The notes beneath the pieces are model-generated. The model worked only from the letters and a program-made list of their open reading frames with translations. It ran no database searches and was not told where the DNA came from. A stretch of 64,000 nt of DNA, taken from Pelecanus crispus (lineage: Eukaryota; Chordata; Aves; Pelecaniformes; Pelecanidae). The position numbers and the translations under genes were made by a program. The DNA is taken from positions 37,349,044 through 37,413,043 of the forward strand of contig NC_134649.1 of NCBI RefSeq assembly GCF_030463565.1, read 5' to 3'. The stretch's first letter is position 1. Every line of letters begins with the position of its first letter. Positions 14,201 to 29,200 of this stretch are shown here, one piece after another.

Positions 14201-17200
14201 AATGTGCAGTACTTCAGCACGTTTAGGTTTAAAAAGCAAACAAAACCCCAGCCTTCCTGAGGAGCAGACTAGGTGCCTCTCGGGGCTCACAGAGCCCTTC
14301 ATGTGAAGAACAGCTCGGTGTTGGCAAAACAAGTCTTGGTATTGTAATCTCAGCCGAGGCAGCCTCCGGCACATCTCAGTCCGTGAAACCACACGGCCGT
14401 ACTTGTGCTGAGCCTGGCTAGAGCCTGTGGGCGAGTCCTTCGGGCTGGGCACGCCGGCTCTTCCTCCCTGCCACCCTTGGCAGATCGCTACCAGTGTCTC
14501 TGAAGATTTCCATGAGAAAAACAACTCCCTTGGTCACTGCTCAAAGCTCACTGCAGGAAATGCCTCTCGAGGTCAGGGAACCCACTCCCAGCCAGCCAAA
14601 ATTCCCACTTCCTAGCTGACTGATACAGTACGTGTTTGACTTGGGTGTCTCAGCTGGGGACGGAGAACATTGAAACAGCAGTATTTCTGTTTTGCATTGG
14701 TTTTCTTAGTGGAGTCTTTCCATGCATATATTTCCAGTGGGTTTTGTTAGGGTGGTTTACAGTGGTGTAAAGGGGCAGGAGGAGCTGGGGTGGCTGAGCC
14801 CAGTGGAGCTGTGTGCGTGGGTCTCGGCCCCAGCCACCCTTGCTGGGTTAAGTAGGGGAGGTGGGAATTTGCAAGTCATCCTTTTGGCATGCATGGTGGG
14901 AAGGGAGGCTGCGCTGGGGGAAGACACGTTCGCTGTCTTGATGACTCTATCCCAGCTATGAATTGGAAAAATAGCTTTGCAGCTGTGGCTGGACGTGGGC
15001 TGGGAGCGCCTTCCCATGGCATCAGGCTCCCCTGCCTCCCAGCTCACGCACTGTGCTGTGCAGCGCTTGGGGACTTGCATCGTAGGTTTAAACCTTTCAC
15101 GACCCTCCCTGTACCAGTACCATGAAAGAGCAGCTCTGAAATTCAATTTCACCGGTGTTTAGGCACTGCTTTCCAGCTTCCCTCCCAAGTTTCCAACAAT
15201 GGCACGTACCGGCTTTGTCCCTTTGCTGTGCCGCTGGTGGCTGTGCCCGATGCCTGTGGATACGGGCAGTTTCCCAGCTCCCCTGGCTGGATCCAGGTCT
15301 TTGCAATAGCGAGAGGACTGGGAGGGCTGCGCGGTGGGAGGAAGGTGTTGAGGAGCTGGAAGGAGCTGTGCATTCTGTACTGTGAAAGGTGGGAATGCCT
15401 CCGTACCAGAATAACACCTAACCTGCCTTTACCCCTGCCCAGGCTGTAGATGCAGATGATGCCACCGTGCAGTCGCAGGAGCCAGTGGGCGCCTCCCCCC
15501 CCGGATTCCACCCTTGGGTACACAATTTTTACATTTTTCAGCTGTTTTTCCCCCATCTGTGTTCCATTTCAGATGACAGCCTGCTTCTTGGGACTGCTTG
15601 AATCGCTCTGGTCATTGTGTTCATTCTTTCTGTTTGATCAATTGTTCTTGGGATCCAGATCTTGTTTTTTCTTTGCTGCTTGAAGGGAGTCTCCAAATAA
15701 ACTCTCATTTAAACACGAGGAGGATCATTACACCTACAGCTTCTACTTCTGCAATGTCTACTGTTGGCAAAAGCAACCCGAGTGCATCGCTTTGTTTTCT
15801 CAGTAAAACAGTACAGTGTCTTGAGTCCAGAGTCGCGTTGTGAAACTTGTTTCTTTTGTCCATTTTGTGTTGCAAACGCTCTGCCCCGTTCAAAAATCAC
15901 TTTCTCTTCCAGGCCTTAAGCAACTAAATCCTTTCAGATGGAGCCACTCTGGGTCTTGCGTGCACTACATTGTCTTCCATCCCTTTGTGTTCCATTTTTA
16001 TCTCTAACTTTTTTCCAGCATGTCTTCCATTTGCACCGTGTTTGATTTGCTCTGCTCTGCGGTGTGGCGGTGTTATGAAGGAGAGCTTGGCCGGACGCTG
16101 CTCTGGTTGAGCCGAGTCCTGCGGCTGGCTGCAATAATCACCGCACACTCTCTTCTGCTTGTGCTCACAGCGGAGTTGCTCAGTGCTCATTTGGGTCTAC
16201 TACCCTTTTTGAAGTGACCGTCCTTTTGCTTCTTTTAGGTCACGGAAGAAGCTTATGTCCCAGTTGGAGACATGAACGGCATGGGATTCAGGCCCTTTGA
16301 TATGGTTATCCCTTTTGCCGTAAGGAAAGGAGAAATAACAGGTACCCGGAGTATGCGTAGCCTCTCGGGGAGCTTTTGCTTTTTGTTGGCTTGTTTATCC
16401 ATTTGTAGCTAACAGTCTGGGTGGTCTAGGCCACAGTGTGCGGGGGAGGATTGTATCCTGCCAGCAACTTAGTTGTTTAATTTCACATCAAGTGGCACCC
16501 GCTGAGGGTGAGTGGGATACGCCCCGCCAATGGTTTGAGTTAAATGAGGGGATTTTTGGTGCTGCTATGGGCCTCAGTGCTAGGCTGTGAGCTGCTGCAC
16601 TGTGGGACCTGTTGCTGCTTTTTCCCCTCTGGAGCAGCTACGTGCATCCTTGATAAGCTCTGTTAGTTATTTTGTGCAGATGCTGCAAAACAGTCTAGTC
16701 CTGCATTCCTGTCATACACCTTCTCCGAAGCAGGTGACCCCTCTTCCACGGGTCTAGCAGCTGAGAGCATCACCCCAGTAACACCCGGGTTGCACTGACC
16801 TCCTGCTCACACAGGCTGTGTCCCCTCCTGCCCTCTAGCTCAGCAATCCCACCCCAAGCCCTGGTCCGTCCCTGCTGAAGGGATAGTTGATCTTTCCTTC
16901 TCAAAAGAGCTACAGGAGAGGGAGTGGCTTGTGACGAAATAGATCAGTGCCTTTCCTGGGGCTTGCCATGGAAATTTCAGTGGCTGAAGCAAACAGCCGT
17001 GCCTGTAGAGTTTGTAAGGTCACAGGACTGTTTGCCAGATGTCTACCACAGCGTTGTATTCATGTAGTTTAAGTAGAAAACATGTCTGGTTAGTGTTCCC
17101 ATTAGTCTCCTATTTGTGCCTGTGGGTAAGGAATTTAACAATTTAAAATGCTTGTTTAAAATGGCTAGACAATTCTTTGTGGGTGGGAGAGGGGAAGCAG

Positions 17201-20200
17201 GCAGCTGCTTCTGTAACTCCCATGGTGGCTTTTTGTAGGTGAAGTACACATGCCCTCTGGAAAGACGGATACGCCAGATATTGTGGATAACAAAGACGGC
17301 ACAGTAACAGTGAGATATGCTCCTACTGAAGTCGGGCTGCATGAAATGCACATAAAATATATGGGAAAGCACATCCCAGGTGAGTCTGACAAAGTGGGTG
17401 ACACAAATTCGAGTGCAGTGTCCTGCTGATGCATCTCCTCCCGGACGAGGTTTCTGTAGCTTAGTTGTATACACTGCAGTAAGAACAGCAGCAGTTCATC
17501 TGCAAGCGGTCCAGAGAGCAACTAAAGCAAAGGAGTAAGTGCCGGCACATGTGAACTTTATCATGGTGGTTTAATAGTACCAGCCAGGCTTAAAATGGAT
17601 TTTGGTTTTGGAAGTAGCTTTAGTGGCACTTTATTATGAAGAAGAAACATACAATTTTCTAAATAACGTTTTTTTTCCAGTTGAAATTTACTGCCATAGT
17701 GCTCAGCAAAACTAGCGGTTACAGTGTACGTTTATCCTTAAAACTGCGTTGGCATAAAATCTCCAATCTGTGGGGAGGACTAAGCAGCTAAAACACTATA
17801 GTTACTCTTTCCATCTCATTGCAGTAAAATAAAACACACATGCACACTCTGCTGTAATCTTTCTTTCTTCCTGGCTGCTTCCTAACAAACAGAAACCACT
17901 GCCTTTCATTCCCTTTCTCTTCTCTTCTTTTGTCCTCACTTCACCAGCTCCCCAGCTGAAGCTCTGTCTCGCCTGGAGGCTGGGGCTGCCCCGCAGTTCT
18001 CCAGACACGCTGGCTGCGCGAGGCTGGGGCGAAAAGGGGCAGATTTGTAGGAGGATGTGTAGACATGAGACAAAATACCTTCAGCACTGCCTGAACTGGG
18101 CTGATGGTTCTGTCAGGGTACAGAAACACAGCATAACTTTGACTGAAGCAGGCAGCTCGATAATGTAATGCATGGTGCTGCTTCAGTATCTTCAGCATTT
18201 TGTGTGGATAGAGCACCTCCATAAGTGCCAAACTGTCAGATGTATTGGTTCAGAAAGACTATTACCCTGCACCTGGACAGAAGGATGATGTGCCGTAATG
18301 TTACCTTCTTGAAGGCTACCATGAATCAAACTTGCTACTGTCTCAGCCGCAAAATCTAGCTTTGGACTTAAGAGCTATCTGTGCCTATTTGAAACCATTA
18401 TTGGGTGTTGGTGACTGTACTTTTTGTTCTTGTTCACCAGCTTAGCTAATCTGAGGCTGGCAAATATGTCTTTGGATACCCTTCAAATTTGCTAGTTCAG
18501 GTTCATTGAGTCAGACAATGGCTGTGCTAGTTCCTAATTCTGATCCACCAAAATTCAGGATCTGTGCCTGAACTGAAAGCCTGCTTCTGAGTCATGTTCT
18601 GATTTAATGTGCTAAAAATAAACTTGTAATGAATAAGACCCTTTACAACACCATTGAAGCTTATCTCTGGTAATTTGAGTAACACTTACTTTGTCATGGC
18701 TGAATGTGGAACAAATTGTGGAGAAGTATCTTTTGAAGATGAAAGGGGAGGCTTACTAGTTTTTTTTAAGTGCATTACAGTCACATAAAAGTTCTTCAAA
18801 TATCAAGTAGTGAGAATGGCATTGAAAAACACGGGTATCAGTAAGCATAAGATCCTGTTGGGTTGGAGCAGCTTGATGTCTGTTTTGTTCTTGCAGTCTA
18901 GGCTACTCATCCTTAAAAGTGCTTCTTTCGGGTTTTGTTTTGTTTTTTTTTTTTTTCCTTTAGAGAGCCCTCTGCAGTTCTATGTGAATTACCCAAACAG
19001 CGGCAGTGTCTCTGCTTATGGTCCTGGCCTCATTTATGGGGTTGCCAATAAACCAGCAACTTTTACCATTGTCACAGAAGATGCAGGAGAGGGTAAGTCT
19101 GTTCTTTAAACCCATCCTACCCTAAGCTAGGAAATTCTTGGAAGTGTAATGCGCATCGGCACTAATTTGTATTCAGCTGTCCAACTGTGAATCACTGGTG
19201 CAATACAAATGACTTGTGCAAATATCAGGTAAAATGGATTTCATCAAGCTGTAACTTGCAGTAAAAACTGTCTTATTACTCCTTGCTGAGAGCAGTAGAT
19301 GTACCCTGTGGTACAGGGTGCAAATGATTCATTTAATTAAAAATTAAGTGAAGGCAGCTTAGATCTAGTGCATGATGACTGGATGTGGAATCACTGTTAG
19401 GTAAATCTAACAGACTGAATAGAGTTGTGGTCTTAGTGGATTGGCCTGAGCTCTTTTTGCTGCTGTCCTTTGAAAACGTGCATCTAAACTGCATTTTCAG
19501 TACCAAGTACTGGATCTTCCTCTTTGGACCAAGTCTTTGGACTTGGTGTGCACAAAGATCTGCAGAAGCGCTGTTCTCTTAATTTCCTAGGTGGGCTGGA
19601 CTTGGCTATTGAAGGACCTTCAAAAGCAGAGATCAGCTGCATTGATAACAAAGACGGGACGTGCACAGTCACGTACCTGCCTACTTTACCTGGGAACTAC
19701 AGCATCCTGGTCAAGTACAATGACAAGCACATCCCAGGCAGTCCGTTCACGGCCAGGATCACAGGTATAAAGTTTAGACTTCTGGAAGCACTTCATAATG
19801 AAAACTAATATCTGATAGCATGGGGGACCTTGTGGCAGGAACATGAAGTCCTCTGACTTGTTCTGCACTTAACCTTGTAATATTTTCTGATTTGTTTCTC
19901 TTTATGTATTCAGATGATAACAGAAGACGGTCCCAGGTTAAGCTTGGTTCTGCTGCTGACTTTTTGTTGGACATCAATGAGACCGATCTCAGTCTCCTAA
20001 CAGCCACCATTAAAGCCCCATCAGGTCGTGATGAGCCTTGTCTTCTGAAGAGGCTACCCAATAACCATGTCGGTAAGGTCTGACAGTCTTGATCTGAGAG
20101 AGTAGTATAGTAGCCTCTACTCCAGTTTGCGTTGCTATGTAAAGTGGCTGGCTTCTCTGCTCCTTCCCAGAAGAGTGTTGTCAAACCAAGTGGTTGATAT

Positions 20201-23200
20201 TTTTGGTACAGTTGGCCAAAGACAGAAGAGTGTGAAGAATGATCTCTTGTGTTAGCTTGCATGTGACGTGCCAGGTTGTGATTGAAGTGCTTTTTGTCAG
20301 CATATGTAAATGGCTTTGTGGCCCATTGGAAAGCAACAGTTCAACATGTGCAAAGAGAGTGTTCTTTCAGTATTTAATTTCTTGGTGTGATTAAGGCATT
20401 TAAATCAAAGTATAACATACATAAAAAGTGAGTAAGTTTGTCACATTTCTCTGCTTTGTAGGCATCTCATTCATTCCACGGGAAGTAGGAGAACATCTGG
20501 TTAGCATCAAGAAAAACGGGAGCCATGTACCAAACAGCCCTGTAACAATCATGGTGGTCCAGTCTGAGATAGGAGATGCCAGACGAGCAAGAGTTTTTGG
20601 ACGTGGCTTGGTAGAAGGACGAACCTTTGAAATGTGTGACTTCATTGTAGACACAAGAGATGCAGGTTAGTTCCATTGCAAAGGGTCTGTGAGATGATGT
20701 GAGACATGCATCCTCTCTAAATGAGAGCATTGTCTCCCTCAGTGTGTGACCACCAGGTCACAAGCTGCAAAGCATCAGATGCAAATAGTGTATTAAGCAC
20801 GCACAGTCATTATTGTCAGTTACTAACTACAATGCTGTTAACTTCTAAAATGCTTTGCATTGTCTTGGTTGATGTCTTCCATTACAGCCAACAGGGACTG
20901 TCACTGAGGCACTGATGAAGCTTTTCTTCCATTTGATGGTGCCGGTTCTAATATCATTGCATACAGCAAGAAGGAAATAAGGAAGATATTTCCCTGTTGG
21001 TTTAATGTGGAGCCTTGGCCACAGTCTTTGAAGCTGACTTTTCAACATTAATGAAATAAAAGGGATATGGTCAGAGCATTTTAGGAGCTGAATGCATGCT
21101 GTGCCAATCTGACTGATTTGGACTACAAAAATGTCATTTAAGGCATCATGCAACTCCCAGTGCCCATTATGATATATACCTACCAACTAGCTACTGCTGT
21201 GGGTTTGGACTATTTTATATCAAATTTATAATAGCACTATGGAATTCTAAGGCTAACTTAGCTGTATTGTAGGCTATGGTGGGATCTCACTGGCAGTTGA
21301 AGGACCCAGCAAGGTGGATATCCAAACTGAAGACCTAGAAGATGGAACTTGCAAAGTGTCCTATTTTCCAACTGTACCTGGCGTGTACATTGTGTCCACT
21401 AAATTTGCAGATGAACATATTCCAGGTAAGCAGAAGTGTTGGACAACTTTTTGGTTAGTACAACAAAAGTCTTGCCTAGCTGGCCAGCACACTGGAACTG
21501 CAGGTGGGCTGTGTGATCTGGCTCGGACTGTAAGTCCCAAAGATTCAAGGAGGTCTTACCAGTACTCTCCACAAGCAGCAAGCATCCAAAACTGTTCTGG
21601 TTGCATGGGTGTATTTCACTTGGACCTGACTGTTAGCTGGCTCTAAAATTTCCCCTGTGATCCACTACAAGTCAGAGGAAGCTTCCACTCCTCCCCTCAA
21701 TGCAGTGTGTAATGAGCGGAGGAGGAATGACTTGCTGTGGTATTTACAGGCAGCCCATTTACTGTGAAGATAAGCGGTGAAGGAAGAGTTAAGGAGAGCA
21801 TCACACGAACAAGACGGGCTCCCTCTGTTGCAACTGTAGGAAGCATATGTGATCTGAACCTAAAAATTCCAGGTAAGCAGTGCCCTCATCCTCATAACCA
21901 TAACTTGCACTTGTATAGCGTGGGTGTACCTGAAGCAGTGGAAATACAAACTTCAGTGTTGTTAAGACATCCTCATATTAAGATAGTCTCTTTGGGGGAC
22001 TCTGTGAACAGTTAAAAATAAGCATAACCATGATCAACGTATGGAGAAATAAATACCAGGGAGGCCTTAATCTATTCTGTGTACAGCAGGCTGGAGAGTT
22101 GCCTGCATAGCTCACCCTGTCTCCAGGGTTTTAAGATCATCATGTTGGCTGTTAAGTGTTTGTACTGCTGTCTGGCAAATGTGAATCATATAGGCCAGTC
22201 TTAGCTGGATGCACTTATCCAGCCTCTTCATCTGCCTCCATAGCACCTGGTAAGCTGTAACTGGCCAGGCGTGCTGCTCAGCAGCATGCATCAAGCCGAG
22301 CGTACAAACCAGCACCTCCGTGCCTCTTCCGTCATTTGTACTCTGTAATCACTTGAGCTCAGGTCCTGCTTCCAAAACCAAAATGGCCAAATCCTTTGTC
22401 ACTTTCTAATCTGCATTTTTTATTCTCCTCTTGTTAGAAATTGATTGTGGGGATATGACAGCCCAGGTAACTAGTCCCTCTGGAAGAAACTTCGCTGCCG
22501 AAATTGTAGAAGCTGACAAAAACACCTACTGTGTCCGCTTTGTGCCACAAGAAATGGGGGTCCACACTGTGGATGTCAAATACAGAGGGCAGCCGGTGCC
22601 GGGCAGCCCCTTCCAGTTCACCGTGGGGCCGCTGGGTGAGGGAGGAGCCCATAAAGTGAGAGCTGGAGGCCCAGGGCTGGAGCGTGGAGAGACAGGTATC
22701 CCAGGTGAGTCCTCTGCTGTCGCTAGGCTTCAGTGCCTGCCGCGCACAGGTCTGCAGCGCGCAGTGCTTTGGTTTCTCTTGGCCTCTCCTCTGAGAGCTC
22801 GAGCAGAGCTAGATGTAACACTGTAGGGATGCCCCAAGCCAGGGGTGGTCAGTGGAGAAACGTGGAGACATAATATTGCTACATCATGCAGATAGAAATC
22901 CACGTTTTGGAAACTGACTGATCTTGCAGGGTTGTAAGGTGTGTTATACAGGGCTGATGGGCTAATTCAAGGCTAACAGGAGCCTCTTGGAGAAACTGCT
23001 AAGTGTTATCACCCGGGATGATGGGGTGAGGTGCCGTTCCCCATACACATAAGTATGGGATGCTGCACGCTGTGTTAGGAAGAAGCTGCATCCCAGCAGC
23101 AGCAAGCTTACTCTTGTGTGTGCTCTCGTGTGCTTCAACAGCCGAATTCAGTATATGGACACGGGAAGCTGGAGCTGGAGGACTCTCTATTGCTGTAGAA

Positions 23201-26200
23201 GGCCCAAGTAAAGCAGAAATCGCCTTTGAGGACCATAAAGATGGATCTTGTGGTGTATCATACATAGTTCAAGAGCCAGGTACATACCAAGACCTAATCA
23301 TACTGAAATAACACTGAATGCTACTTCCAAAGAAACTAAGGAGACCCACTGCTTCTTTTCTCCCTGCAGGCAACTATGAGGTGTCCATAAAGTTCAATGA
23401 CGAGCACATTCCTGAAAGCCCCTACCTGGTTCCTGTCATCGCCCCCTCCGATGATGCTCGCAGGCTCACTGTCACTAGCCTTCAGGTGAGACATAAGGAA
23501 ACATCTCCACAACTTGCCACAACAGACTGATTTCGTCCTTGTTCTCCGAGACAAAAATGGTTGTCCTTTCTTCTTAGTAATAGCCTTGCCTTGACTGGTG
23601 CTTGTTTTCAAGCTCAGCTTGCAGCCAGAGAGAGGTTTTTGGCAGCTGGCCCCTTGGTAACTTGGGCCAGTAGAGCTGGCCCTGGTCTGGCTAGCCATAA
23701 TTTGAAAGCAGAAGGCTCAACTGAGTGTGTTATTGCTTCGGAATTAAGAATAAGGGGCTCTAGAAATAGCATTGGCGGAGCTAAAGCTTGCTTTCCACCC
23801 CATTAGCTAGGGGAAGGCCAAGAAGAACTGAAACATGAACGTGAGCCACCAGTGATTGCGCTGGCACCGAGTTACTCGGTTGGCATGTGGACTGAAGAGC
23901 TGGGTTTCCACGGGCGAAGCAGCCTACATGGTTGGGACATTGCTGCAGCCTTGCTGGAGCATTCACGTGGGCAGATGGAGGGGGCCCTGCTGTGAGGTCA
24001 GAGTGCAGATTTGCTCTAGCTGATGTCACAAAACCACACAGTCGCAGCTCAGATGAGTCATGAACAGTAGCAAATCTCAGAGTGAGTCACAGCTTTGTAG
24101 TTGGTCTGGGCTCATCTGTTAACCTCACCGTATCATTTTTGTGTGTGTGTGGTTATGTGGATTAAAATACAAGTAACATTAAAGGCCTGACTTAAATCTC
24201 CAAAGCCAGAAACTTGGACGTGAGACTGAGAATCTGTGTCTAAATATACTGTACCTCAGTCCTCACTGAGTTGTGATAAACAATTAGTACTTCAGTTGAG
24301 GCTTTTTTGGATATTTCCCAGCTGTGGTCCCCAGGAGTTTGCCTGGGCTGCAGGACTTCTCCACCTTGGTTGTGTAAATGAGTCAGGACAGCCTGATCTG
24401 ATAGTATCTCTTCTACCCAGGAGTTACAAGGGCGTTAATTAGTTGCTGTGGTATTGATGTTTCTCTTGTGTTTCATTTAAAGACTCTTTGACAGGAATAC
24501 TTGCTTCAATTAAGTCCTGGAGAGGCAGATAAAGCTGAGTATTTGGTAACGTAGTGCGGTATGCAGCACCAGCCTCTGCTAAACCCGCATCAGGGTCTTG
24601 CTTTATACATTGTACCTCAGTTCTACTCAGTTGCATTTATTTCCCTCTTCAGGATTTAGTTGAAAACAAAATCAGGTAAAGTATGTTCAGCATAAAATGT
24701 TACTGCTGGATAGCTGCATGGGCTGCTCTGTTGAGGACCATTGCAGCACGGATGCTGAGCTGCCTCGCCTTCCACCGACGGCCTGACAGCACGGCAACAT
24801 CTGGTTTCGTGTTTTAAATTACTTTCTCATGTTAAGACGTCTTGTGGTGGCGTTCTAAATGCAGCCTCTTGTGGCAAATATAAACATGCATATTACTCTT
24901 TCAGACAACTGGATTATCAGAGGCTTTTCCCCTGAATGAATCTGGAATGAATGAACGGGCCGAAAATGGAGCTATAGCTTAAACATCCTTTAAATCAAGT
25001 GCCTGAATACCAGGGGCTGACCTCAGTGATAACGGGTGACTAGTCTCGTAAACCTGCCTCTGCTTGATTTGGCAGTCATCTGGCTTCCAGAAACGGTCTG
25101 TTACCATGGGAAAAATCAGCCTAGCCAATGTGGGTGACTCCTAAATTAGCTACCCCTAAAAGGGAGAGCACTTCTGATTTGAGAGTTAATGCAAGTCACA
25201 ACTTTACGCCTTTTATTGAAATCTAAAAAAAAAATTGTGCTGAAGTGGTTATTTCCTTGCCATAAATCGTGTGCTGTCTGAAATAAGTTTAAATTTGATA
25301 ATCCGACTGTTGTATTCTCAGGAGTCTGGATTAAAAGTTAATCAGCCAGCATCCTTTGCTATAAGGCTGAACGGGGCAAAGGGCAAGATCGATGCTAAAG
25401 TCCACAGCCCCTCTGGAGCTGTAGAAGAGTGCCACGTGTCTGAGCTGGAGCCAGGTGAGCATGGCTTTATGTTGGTCAAAACAAACTGGGTGACCTCCGA
25501 AACACACTTGCTGCCCCATAACGAGGGGGTTTAGTCCCTTTGGCTTGTGAACAGTGTACCCAAGGGACAAGCACCTTGCTTGGAGAATGACTTCTTGGTG
25601 TCAAGAGTTGTTCAGTTAGGGTTATGTCCATGTTTTTCCTAGATAGCTCATGAAATGACTGAGCCCTAACTTGTGTAAGATACAGATATTTAAGTCTTGG
25701 CTTGCCAGTGAAGGTACAGTGATATTAGTCATAAATGAAATAGAATTCTGTTGTAATGAAATACAATACTGTTGAATTTAGCCAGGGAAGAAATTTATTT
25801 TCAAAGCTATGCTTCCATCTTTGACTAATAGTTTATTTTTAACTTGCACTCACTCCTTCATACGAAATGTCAAGGAAGCTGAATATAAGCAAACACTACA
25901 GAAAGCTCAACACTTGTTTCAGCAATGAGCTTTTCTTTTTCACTTGAAGTCTGAATGAGTTATGGTCTGTACTATGGACAGACAGCAGCTGTCTGGCTGG
26001 GGAAGATCAGTCCCTCCTCTGGGTTAACATGCAATCAAGAATGTTAAATATCAGTAAATCGCTAAATGACTTTAATAAAGGTGCGGTGTCTGGTGTCAGA
26101 GCAGCATGCTCAGCCCACTGGTAAGATTTGGCTTGCTCTTACCAGCTGCTTTTCTTCTTTGCACTGCTCCCTCAAATGCTGACAGGTTGGGCTGTGATTA

Positions 26201-29200
26201 AGCTGTCATGTTTAGCACATGTGCGAGGCAAATAACACTAAAACTCACCCTGCAGACTAGATGACAGCTAGAGATCAGGTCCAGGTAGACAAGGTGAAAA
26301 TGCAACCCGTGACACCTCCAGTGATAAATACAGTGTTTTCCTGCTTAAATATGAGCTTGGCAGCTTACGTAGCTGAGTTTGCTTAAGCTGGGACCAAAAT
26401 ACGTCAAAGCGTTACAGAAGCCTTGCTTGGGTTGCTAACCAGCCCTGGGTTGGGTTTGATTGCTGGCTTATTGTTCTATTGTTGTCTCTGATATATCAGA
26501 AAAGCCATTTCTCTCTTGCAGATAAGTATGCCGTTCGGTTCATCCCGCATGAAAATGGCATCCACTCAATTGACGTGAAGTTCAACGGAAGCCATGTGGT
26601 GGGCAGCCCTTTCAAAGTGCGTGTTGGCGAGCCTGGGCAGGCGGGCAATCCCGCGCTCGTCACGGCATACGGATCTGGCCTGGAGAGCGGTACCACGGGT
26701 AACCTTTCTTTTACAGCTCTGATACAGACCTGTTTGCACTTTGGCTTTCTGAGAGAGACAGAAGCTGTTCCTAGACATGTTTTTACATTACTGTCCCTGC
26801 TAAAGCAGCTGAACTAACCCACATTCTCTGCCAACCTGGGCGCAGGCTAATTTTGCTTTCTCGCATGCTCCTCAAGTCTTATAACCATTGATTAGTGAGT
26901 CTGCAGGCTATACTGAGTCTTCATGAACTTAAAACCTTTGTAAACCAGTAAGTGCAGCATGAGTTCACTTTAACTGGTTAGCAGCTGGGCTATGACTCTG
27001 CTGGTTGGCTTAGCTCTGTGTCGCGGGTCCCGCAGAGCTCTGGAGATGCTCCATCTCCCTTCCACGTGTGAACACAACGTCTGCAAAGGCTGGAGGCTTT
27101 TGTGAATGCAGATACTGAGTTGGCTGTCTAGTTGAAGGAGTCTTGTTTAACTTGCATACCCCTGTTAATTAAATGGGTACGAGGGTGTACCCAGTTACCT
27201 TTTCTTCAGTGCTTGCACCTCTAAGAAATTTCAGGTTAAATGTAACATGATGTGTAAACTCTAGGGAGTATGGTGGATTGTTCTGTGCAGTGTGCCTTAC
27301 ATCCTTCAGATCCAGTGTGAACACTGACTCTTCTTGGAAATCTGATGCCTAATTATCTGCTGTGGCTGCCCCATCTGATAGTTCTCAACTCAAGAATGTA
27401 GGGTTTTGGGGTTTTTTTTTATGGCCTTAGTAAGAAAGTATGAAAACATTCCAGGATATGCACTTCAATTTATTTAATTGTGTGCTTTCTTGGGCCACAC
27501 ACACAGGTGAATAGCAGAGTAAAACTGATCTGTCTTTTTTCCTTTTGATAGGCAAGGTGATAGCTAGTTCGTCTTATCGTATCTACTGCTGTCTTTTGTG
27601 GGTTCCATTTCATACCTTTTTCCCCTGGAAAAAAAAAAATGCTGCAGTTAGTCAAAGCTTCTGCTGTTCTGGAGAAACCAAGCAGTTGGTTTTGGAAACA
27701 GGCGGATATACTACGTAAAATAAAGATATTGTAGCCTGTGCTGCTTTAATAGGTGGAAACAAAAGCACTCATTAATACTAGCTGCTGATGCATCAGGGAC
27801 AGGGGGAATTTTTCTCCATCTATAAAGGTGCTTGGGGTTGTTTTTAATCTAAATAGACTGTTTAACTTCAGCAAAGTTACTCTGTGCCCCCTTGTTGAAT
27901 CCTGGCTGCTGCCAAAAGCTCAGTGCCCTGGGAGCTGCTGAGCAGCGTTTCTGAACAATGATCTAGTGTAGAGGTTTCAATAGCCAGTGGCTGAGCACCT
28001 GAAACGTCCCCTTGGGAGGGGTGCGCGTCTGCAGCCTCCCAACAATGCGAGCCTTCATTTGGGGCATAAGGAAAAAGCAGTGATTTTGGAGCAAGAAGTC
28101 TTCAGTGAGAAGCTGTAAAGCTTGTTGGCTTTGGAAATTAATTTTCCTCTGGTTGAGTGGTGCATATTGCAAACTGACGGCTTTACCTCCCAGGCAGGCG
28201 GTGCCAGTGAGATTTACTGCTGAAGCGCTGGAAGATGGTACAGCCCTCTGTGGGAGCCGGGTTCTTCCAGCATTGCGACACAGCAGCCTCTTGTGTGGAG
28301 AGGCTAGAAACTTCTCCCTAGTTTATCAACGCATTTGCATGCTTCGGTCATAGCTGTAGTAAACTTTCCCATAACTGTCCTGGTTTTGATTGAGCTGGAG
28401 CACTTTATTCCTCCCCAGCAGTGTCTGATACAACAGCCCAAAGATCATAAATATTTGAAGCCAGAGTTTGACAGTAAATTATTTAGGGGCTGAAAGACTT
28501 GCTTAATTTTTTTCTTGTGTTGCTGGCATTGTGTTATTGGCTTAGTATTAGCAGCAGTAATTCAGCTGTGTTAACCAGATGCTGTAATTAAACAAGCTCT
28601 TGTTTCCACAAACTGCTTGGAGTGCTGTTGCCGAGCAGTTCAAACACCCGTCTCCTCCAGGAGATCTCCTGCCCCTTGTCTCTTCTTGCTTTCTTGTGGG
28701 TTGTTCGCTGCTGATTTACAGTCCAGGCAGTGAGACAGCTCCGAGCTTTCCCAAGCTTAGCTATGCAGGGGGCTGTGTCAGTGTGGGCTCCGATGCCCAG
28801 TAGAAAGGCTCTTGTTCTAAGAGTTTTCTCTCGAAGCCAGTCTTTTGATGCCCAGAATCTTTCCATTTTGGTCCTAAAGGGCTGTCATGACCCCTTTTCC
28901 TGCCCACCCTGCAGTCACACAACATGAGCGGAGGAGGGAGCCAGGGTGCCGGTGGGGAGGCTGCCAGGGAGCAGAGCCACCGATTGGGGCTGGCCCGTGC
29001 GAGGATGCTGGGGGGAGGCACGCTGTCCCTCCCTGCCTGCAGCCTTGCGCAGCCTTGTCTTGCGCCAAATTACCCGTTCCTATGTAATAACAGGCTGCTT
29101 TTGTAACATCAGGTGTGAGGAAGAGTGTGTCTTACTGTGCTACGTCTTTCTAGGATTGCAGTCGGAGTTTTTCATTAACACGACCAAGGCTGGTCCAGGT

